From positions 21,368,476-21,432,475 of the forward strand of contig OZ038379.1 in assembly GCA_964036045.1 (NCBI GenBank): 64,000 bases of DNA. Reading direction: 5' to 3'. Origin of the DNA: Eutreptiella sp. 'Long Island Sound 2002'. Its lineage: Eukaryota; Euglenozoa; Euglenophyceae; Eutreptiales; Eutreptiaceae. The translations under genes and the position numbers were made by a program. The notes beneath the pieces were generated by a model that ran no database searches, was not told the origin of the DNA, and saw only the letters and a program-made list of their open reading frames with translations. This document shows positions 56,703 through 64,000 of the stretch, piece after piece (the stretch's first letter is position 1; each line of letters begins with the position of its first letter).

Positions 56703-59700
56703 GTAGGGCGCAGCCTCAGAACTCCGTTTGGAGCAAGCGACATGGCCTACTGCAACGGACAACGACATAGACTCATAGCGATACTATAGTAGTTGGGGGG
56801 TTTCACTATAGTAGTTGGGGGATATGGGTTTGCCCCCAAACCCCTGTGCCCCCTCCTTCCCTTCCCTCCAATTGATCGCCAACCACAAATCAACTGGGGC
56901 AAAAGAAAAATTGACTTGGGGAGATCCATCTTCAGCCCCTTTGCAACGCTATCTCCATTGGCAGTACCGGTACCAGTACCAAGTACCAATTCCTCACACA
57001 TCTGGCTGCCCTTTGGGTTAGGGTTAGTTTCGGTTGAGTCACGGCAATAGGTGGGGTGGATACGTGAAGTATGTTCACGGCGTTGCTGGCAAACCATTTC
57101 CACGAGGTCCTTATGGTCGCCAGCTTGCCACCTAGCTAGCCAACTCGCTAGCCGTGGTTGCTAGCTAGCCAAGTGCTTGAAGCAAGCTTTCTGAACTTGT
57201 TTTCACTTTGCATGCATCCATGGCTAGCCATGGTGAGAAGGGGGGGGGGGGGGCAAGGGCTTCACTCCCGACCAGGTTTCAGGTGCGGGTGTCTCCTGCC
57301 CCTCACCACTCCCCTCAACTCCACTTTATTTTGAAAAGGGGGAAGCCGTCTGAGCATCCGCCTACCATGCGTATGCCAAAGCCGGGTGGGTTTTTGCTTG
57401 ATAATACTTCAGTGAGGGAATAACAGTACATCGGGTGCGCGCCGGGCATCTTTTTTCGCCACTTCTGATTTCCACCCCTGTTTTTGGGGTGGATTCTACC
57501 CCTTTTTTGGCCTACCCCAGATTGTAGTGGTTGCATGAGTGGGTGGGTGGGTGTGATGGTGCGCCTCATGGACTTGCCCCTTTCTGGTTGGGGATATGGA
57601 CCGGCCCCTTTCCGGTTGGGGACCCTCAGACCTCTTTTGCTATTTGCTATGGGGTTGAGCATTGGGGACAGTGTGTTCTACACCAGTTGGGATAGTTACT
57701 ACAAAAGTACCGCGCCGGGCACGCGCCGGGCAAATACTCCCCCAATCAGCAAGGTTGTGTTGCCAAAGGTGCTACATGGACCCACTCTCCCCCAGCATGT
57801 GCATTGGTTTTCAAACGGGTTTCTTTTGGCTTGATAGTGCTTGCATCCCCACCCACCAGTATGCGCTGCACTAGCATATGGGCACAACCAAGGCACTGCA
57901 CCAAAGAACCTCATCTAACCACCTGTGCCGATGCTAGCAAACATCCATGTAGTACCACCGGTGTGCAATGGAGCATGAAGTCAAGGCTGCCTCCCAAGGG
58001 GTCCACCAAAACCAAATGTCGTCTTACGCCAAGGTGCCACCCGGCTGATGTATGAAGCTAGATACTTGGTTTCCCTGAACTCATATTCCAACACACCAAC
58101 ATTGCCGTGGAGGAGGGTTGGGGTTGTATCAGTTCTAGTAGCATGCACCACTCAGTCTGGTGACCGTACCATTTTACAGGAAAACCAGGGTGCCAACGGA
58201 TAGGGCCTGAGGAGATATCAATAGTACCCTGTATTTTGACGACATTTGCTGGCGGGCGTGTGGAGCCCTATCCGTCACTGTCAAGACCATTGCAACGAAA
58301 ACTATTCGGGGGTTGCAGTGTCTCTTGCCAATACAAATTGCGCGGAGACGCCAGGCTAGCACTGGCCGCTGTGTGACTAAACCAGCTACAGGCGGTGCGA
58401 TTGCATGTTCCTCAATTTCCTTTTTTTCCCCACCCAGCCATTCAGCCAGACGGAGGGAGCAAAAGCACCTCATCACAGCTAGTTGTAGCTAGTAACAACC
58501 ATGTGACGCAGAATGGCAGAATCAGCGCGAAAAGTGTGAAAGAAGGATTGTCTCTATCAGGTCCTTATCGGGGTGCCTGGGGGTTTTCCCACAACTGCCA
58601 CATGTGGGTGTGCACTTGTTTTCCCCAAGCATGGGCCCCTTGTAATCTGCATATGCAGGCCAGCTGAGGTGTTGTGCCTCACCCTCCCCTGCGAAACCTT
58701 CTTTTCACAGCTGTCATGGGGGGCTCAAAAGTATATATATGTGCATAGTATGTGCAATGCACTCTTTCTTAAAACCACTCCTTTATTACATCACATTATT
58801 TTATCCCTTATTACATGAGCATGCAGTGTGTTTACATTTGGGTGCCCCCGCCCCCTAGTGTGGCAATCCACCCCAGCCATTGGGCGAACACAAACAGCAG
58901 TGGCCGTGGACCGTTGGGCACTCACACATGGCATGCCCCCCAACCCAATTGCACGTACCTTGGGCTCCAACATCAGTGTGGTAACCCCCAAAGGGCCCTG
59001 GCTGGGGGCCAATGTGCAAACCACCTGGGCATCCTCACCTTTTACAGGCTGAGCTAGCCCGATTCTTGCCCCCTTAGAAATGTCTTCCCAGCCGCAGCAT
59101 TCTGCATTTTGCGCACACACTTTGAATAAGACTTACCAATTTACCCAAATCAACCATGATTCAAGTGTTTGGTTTACCAAACCAAATGTGACCAGGATCC
59201 ACGTGCAATTGCTAGAGTTATCAGGCACCCTTCATCATATGGCCGGCAAAAATCCGCCATCCAGCAAAGCAAAAGTGGAGATACTCCCAACACACAACCT
59301 TTGGAAACAACCTGTTGCTCGAAAGATTCGAAGCCCTCTGTATAGCCGGGCCCACAGCACATGGAACTTGTTCTGGGAAATGGTTTGACCGCAAGGGGCA
59401 GCGCCGAGGAGAGAACGGCCAATGATGGTCCATAGCGAAGCCGAGCACAATCCATATGCTAATGACAAAAACATTGCGCATCAGCCCTGCAGTAGATGTT
59501 CAGCAGCAACAACATCACCAAAAGCACAACCCCACGCGACAATTATGCAATGGACAGAGCTGAGACATGTCATTTGTGTGTAACTTTGCGTGTGCACGAG
59601 CCTAGAAGCAGATGGCTGCCGATATACCGTTTGCCCATCGGCGGACGAAATGTCGTGAGAAGGCAGCCATCACGCAAAGGGAGCAACATCTACCCCACCC

Positions 59701-59721
59701 TCTCCTTTTTTTCGTAGCACG

Positions 59722-61025
59722 ATGGCCGAGGGCGGCAAGAAGAAGAACAAGCGCTGCGAAACTTCGACGGTTGACGCCCCCAAAACGAAGAAGCTTAAGA
59801 AAACGAAGCCGAAAGATGGCACGATGAAGAAGACCGCAGCCCAGATGGAATACGAAGCAAATCTGGATGCGTATTTGGAGCGCTTTACGGAATTCTTCAA
59901 GGTTCGTAGCCCCACCATCGAAAATGATGTAGCACGCCTTGCCCCAGCAGGACACACCTAGAATTTGTTGCACCCACACCGCCGATCCAACCCCCCGACA
60001 TGTCAAGCAACATTTTGTCCAAGCAACCAGTACTGGTTCGTCACATTGGTATGTAAGCAATACAAGCAACGTAATTATGCATGTCACCGCTTTGCCGCTT
60101 GTGTGCTCGATTGAAGGAGGCAGCCATCAAGCAAAAGCCATGGAGTCGCTGTCTTGGAGTGAACTAATAAAGGGGTCTCGGCGACCCCTTATTTTGCCCA
60201 GCTGAAATCCGATTGCAGGGTGTGGCATCGGGGTGCACTTCAGGGAACAGGGGCGCGAATTGTATTGAAACTCCACCAGCGTTGCTGTATGTCGTGCCAT
60301 ACTTTTGCAAGTGCGTGATGTCCTGAGGTTGCCACCAATACAGCGCGGCCTTCAGGAAATGGGAGGATGGCTGACCCCACACCTCACCGATACCCCCGGT
60401 TTGTCCAACCAGTAGCCAAAGTGCAAAGGTGACGGGATAACACAGGGCGCCGCTTAGGTATGAAACCATGATGGCTGTCACCTTCTGGACTCAGCCGAGC
60501 AGAGCATGGCGTGGCCACTCCATTGGTAAGCAGGCAATTGAATTAGTCTATGTGGTAGGCACATTTAAAAGGGCACATGTTCTGGCAGATGTTGTCCATG
60601 AAAATCCCCCCCTCCCCCAATACCCAACCCTAATACCGAGGCCTTGTGCCAACCCCCCCCCCCCCCAAACCACCAAGTCAACCACCAAGGCCACCCCCCC
60701 CCCGAAACCCCAAAATTCCAGCCCCGAAAGAGGACAAGATGTAATTTGGTGTTGTTGCCACCATGCGTGTACCATGATCCGCATGTGCGGGCCCATCAGT
60801 GGCCTGGGCAAAGTATCCTATCCAGGCTCAACAGGGAAGTTGAGGAAATAAGAGGCACCTTGCAAACTGGCAAACCGCAAGGGCATGCATACACTCTGTT
60901 CGTTACAGGATGACATTCTTAAGATTCAATCAGAGAACTTCGACCAATCCATAGTGCCTCTTCTGAAAGACTCTTTGGAGACGGGACGGAGCGTGTGGAT
61001 GCAGTATGATGTGATGTATCCATGA
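59722..61025 (+). CDS. Rsa3-like ribosome assembly protein (two exons)
   Basis: Exon 1 59722-59901 and exon 2 60909-61025, phase 0, give 98 residues. Borders: TTCAAG|GTTCGT and GTTACAG|GATGAC; the intron is 1007 bp. Residues 1-38 are Lys-rich (KKLKKTKPKDGTMKK), typical of a nucleolar protein. The joined C-terminal half (LDAYLERFTEFFKDDILKIQ, then NFDQSIVPLLKDSLETGRSVW) has the spacing of the short Rsa3 domain: Y-L...F...DDL, then F..s.l.pLl..L..G. Rsa3 acts in early 60S subunit assembly in yeast. The domain ends close to the stop, as in the family. A pyrimidine-rich stretch lies just before the ATG. The identification is from memory of the family pattern; a generic coiled protein is the main alternative. 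A GTGATG near the end of exon 2 could be a donor, which would change the last four residues. Confidence 0.6.
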
Positions 61026-64000
61026 TCTGTGTATTGGAATCTTGTGGGGTTGCGTACTGGTTGTTGACACAGCGTCATTATTCTGTGTGAGGCGTAGTGA
61101 CGCCAACGGCAGGGGCTTCCAGTCTGTCATCATTATCCACCTTTGAGCAGCGAGAGAATGGGCATGGTCACCGAGCTGCCATTGGACGGGCTTGTTGAAT
61201 CAATCCCTGGAAAGGGACAATGCACAGCCATTGCCAGATTTCCAGCTTTGGAAAAATGAAGTGGTAGCAGCCAGGCAAATCGCAGCATCACACGGACAGA
61301 TTGTGCGCGCAAGCGATCAGCGGCACCCCATTGCGGACAAACGCCCACGAGGTGTCATGCTTGAACCCAACCCGTGTGCGAAATGCGGCTCTGGCATCGG
61401 AAGCGAAACTGGCTGACGTTCACCAGCCTGTGCACCCGGGAAAAATACATCTGCCTGGGACATCAATCCACTGCAGGTGCGAGGCCCACCAAGAACAATA
61501 TCAGCAACATTGACACTACCTCATATGTCAGCATGAAGGAAACACCAAGACACCCTGACCCCAGCCTAGTTAACTTTGGATGTGGTGATACCTCTGCCCC
61601 AAATGGGTTGGTGTCCAATGCGGACACTGCAACCAGACCCAATGGCAGCCAAAGGGGTTGTAAAGCCCCCCATCCCCAGCGAGGCGTCCGTGTGTGTTTG
61701 GTGGCGGCGGACAGGGGAGGGGGCTGTCACCTTCAGGGGGGGGAGTGTTGAGTGGCAGGGGGACTGTTGGCCCCACCCCTTCACCAAGTAGCCCAGTGAC
61801 CAAACCAAGTTCTGAGTTTGTGCACAAAGGACCATATCCAACGGTACCAGAAAATGCATGAATCATCGACCATAGCAGTGCACAGTAGTCAGCTCTGCCC
61901 CCTCTGTGGCCTGGCCAGCCAACTGTGTACCATATTTCGTAACCACTCACATGGTCACCATACGCCCCACCTACTCAGTCTGGGTCCGGTCTCTGCATAG
62001 ATACCACAGCCACGTCATCTTTTGCCATGCCACCAATGCTGGTGCAACAGCTGCATCTTTCGGTATTTCAGTAGCCACTGAAGTCAGGATCCAGCAATGA
62101 CTCATAACCCACACCCATAACCCATGATCCGGCAGTACTCCACAACCAGTGACTCAGGCCCAGAGCGCAGATGCAGTCTGTCTGCACAGCACAGATACCT
62201 TGCGACAGTCTGGCCCAAGTAGTCAGAGGGGATGGAGGGCAGGAGTGTGCCAAGGGGCAGCAACGGGGACTTGTGCTTAATGGAGAGATGCACACGCACA
62301 ATCATTTTGAAATCAGACTGGAAAGGACTTAATGCGATGAAGGCTCTGATGCACACGCAGTTGGAGTTTTGGCGGCGTACCTGACCCACATTGACGCTGA
62401 AGTTGCCATTTGTTGCCACCACACTCAGAGCCCCCGGTATGACAAGGGTTATGTAGGCATTGTGTTGTGTTGTTGGAGTTAGCACACTACAGCAGGGGCC
62501 TCCACACCTCGGAGACCTTCATATGGCACGGGTTATGCAGCCATTTATTGGCAGCCACAGTGCAGACCCGATGTATCATGATTTGCCCTCCCACTTCGGG
62601 CCAAGTTGGAGGAAGAAGGTGCAAAAACCTTTTTTGAGGACACAACAGCAGGAACATTCAATTTGGCAAGCCTGGGGAGAATGCGATGTGTTACAAAACT
62701 TCATTTTCTTCAGAAACTGCAGTTTGAGTGTGGGGCGGGGGGTCCTCTCTCCGGTTCTTTTGTTTTGTGTTTGCCTTCATCTGAGCTGAGCAGTTGGGTG
62801 TCGGCTATTGGTATCCCAGTATCATTTTTCTGCCTTCAGTCTGCCATGTGGCATGCATCTTGGGATAGTAATTGTGAATGAACCAAAGGCCCACATTTGC
62901 ATGGAAATGGCAAGAGGGGAACAACACCATTTACACAGAACAACTCAACATTGACCATTCACTTTGAGTAGAGACACAATTTGTGGTTCTTGTTGTGTTA
63001 TTTAACCTTTACCCAAGAGCCTTAGAGATGTATTGGCGTCACATTAATTTGGAGTCAATTAATTTGGCTAAGCTGAACGGTCAATATTCCAACACACTAA
63101 GGAGCATACATTCATTGAAACCAACCCCTAACACCAACACAATGTACGAAGAGTACCAAAACATGTGCTTGGTACTGGTGGACACGTGGGGCGCCCATGT
63201 ACCACCTGGATGACCCCATACGAGTACAGCTTTTGTGTCAGGGGGCGTGTGGGTGAGTTGTGTAGGCAAGTAAAAAAGGAACATGTGTGCGGTGAGTGAT
63301 GCGGTATGTAGGAAAGAGTGGAACATCCATGTTTGGTCCAGTATGCCCGGCTGACCTTAACTGAGTGCATTGATTCTTTGTCTTCGGTATGATGTTTTTT
63401 CCCATAGTCACTCAGGCGAAAGTACTTTGGTATAGATCCGTGAGAGGTTCATGTTGATTACCTGCAGCCTTCGAGGCATTTTTTTTAGCAACATTGCTAT
63501 TTGCACACCAACCTGTGAGTGAGGTCCAGGAGCCAATTATGCAGTGAGAGTTCATAAAGTTTCGTTTTACTAAGAAAGTTTAGGGTTTCCTAGTCATCAG
63601 ATTGACAGTTGGGCCACGAGCGGTGACATAAAAATGAGATATGGCTCAGAGGTATGTATGCTTTTTAACCCTCTACTTACGCATTTTTGGCACTCGTTGG
63701 TTGCCAACATACACTTGAAATATGGTTTTAATGGGTTGTTGAGATGTTTCCATCTCATGTCATTTCAACCAACAGCCATGTCTTAAGCCGGAGTCAAGAA
63801 AGGTGGCCCACTAGCTGATGACATAAGCCTGTGGGCTTCGCGCTTCATCATGTAGGTGAGTGCACTAGGGCATGCTTTGTAGCTCTTACCCCGACTTACC
63901 GCACCATCTGGCGTAGGAGAGAGTAGCGCCAAGGAACGACGATAGGATAGACTGAGAGGGCAAATATATAGTGAGCCCAAGAGCAGTGAGAGAAAGGGGG
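61026..64000. other. no firm gene
   Basis: A plus frame near 62600-62760 (LEEEGAKTFFEDTTAGTFNL, then LHFLQKLQFECG) and frames at 61192-61510 have protein character without recognised domains or clear splice borders. The last kilobase is AT-richer and shows nothing. Confidence 0.45.

Larger units (their letters stand above)
52575..59720. other. no firm gene; scattered coding-like frames
   Basis: Apart from the exon candidate at 56564-56702, plus frames at 55279-55554 (LFALFMGPGVTILWDGVVAR) and 55890-56051 look faintly like protein but have no family. GCTAGC palindromes cluster at 57123-57170, and an ACTATAGTAGTTGGGG direct repeat lies at 56782 and 56808. Confidence 0.45.

Overview
This window is eukaryotic nuclear DNA. 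Its genes are split into short exons with GT...AG borders and introns of about 1 to 3 kb. Nothing looks like a bacterial operon, and much of the rest is simple-sequence DNA, G/C homopolymers, satellite blocks and decayed transposable elements. A SufB/SufD-family gene (SUF Fe-S assembly, typical of plastids) and an algal-looking globin suggest a unicellular alga or other plastid-bearing protist with a repeat-rich genome. That placement is inference; I cannot name the species.

Genes I can support by family: a globin-domain protein (minus, 24528-22523, two exons); a dual-specificity phosphatase just upstream of it (minus, 25287-24757, one exon); the C-terminal three exons of a SufD-like protein (minus, 36275-32070); an FF-domain protein with a long basic/serine-rich tail (plus, 39276-40955); a BolA-like protein whose 99 codons are spread over three exons and 6 kb (plus, 46551-52574); and a small Rsa3-like ribosome-assembly protein (plus, 59722-61025, two exons). 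All except the phosphatase and the FF protein had to be assembled across introns. A further minus-strand candidate gene lies at 7080-5185 but I do not recognise it, and exon-like segments of an unknown minus-strand gene lie at 15024-12990.

Layout. 0.6-1.05 kb: short inverted-repeat element with an acidic ORF. 2.2-3.0 kb and 19.6-20.4 kb: very long (TG)n tracts. 5.2-7.1 kb: unknown split gene. 8.8-11.5 kb: dispersed repeats with G/C runs. 12.1-15.0 kb: exon-like minus-strand segments. 15.4-17.6 kb: degenerate LINE-type retrotransposon (endonuclease plus RT). 18.1-18.5 kb: small terminal-inverted-repeat element. 22.5-25.3 kb: globin and phosphatase. 26-28.3 kb: decayed minus-strand coding region with an OTU-protease-like motif. 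32-36.3 kb: SufD-like gene. 37.6-38.2 kb: reverse-transcriptase remnant. 39.3-41 kb: FF gene. 43-44.9 kb: composite satellite. 46.5-52.6 kb: BolA gene, whose second intron carries a 1.3-kb inverted-repeat transposon with a 10-bp target duplication. 59.7-61 kb: Rsa3-like gene.

The identified genes do not form a pathway unit. BolA-like and SufD-like proteins are both iron-sulfur-biology proteins, but they are about 10 kb apart on opposite strands and I see no evidence of joint control. I did not find convincing tRNA, rRNA or CRISPR features. Promoters and poly(A) signals could not be called by eye.
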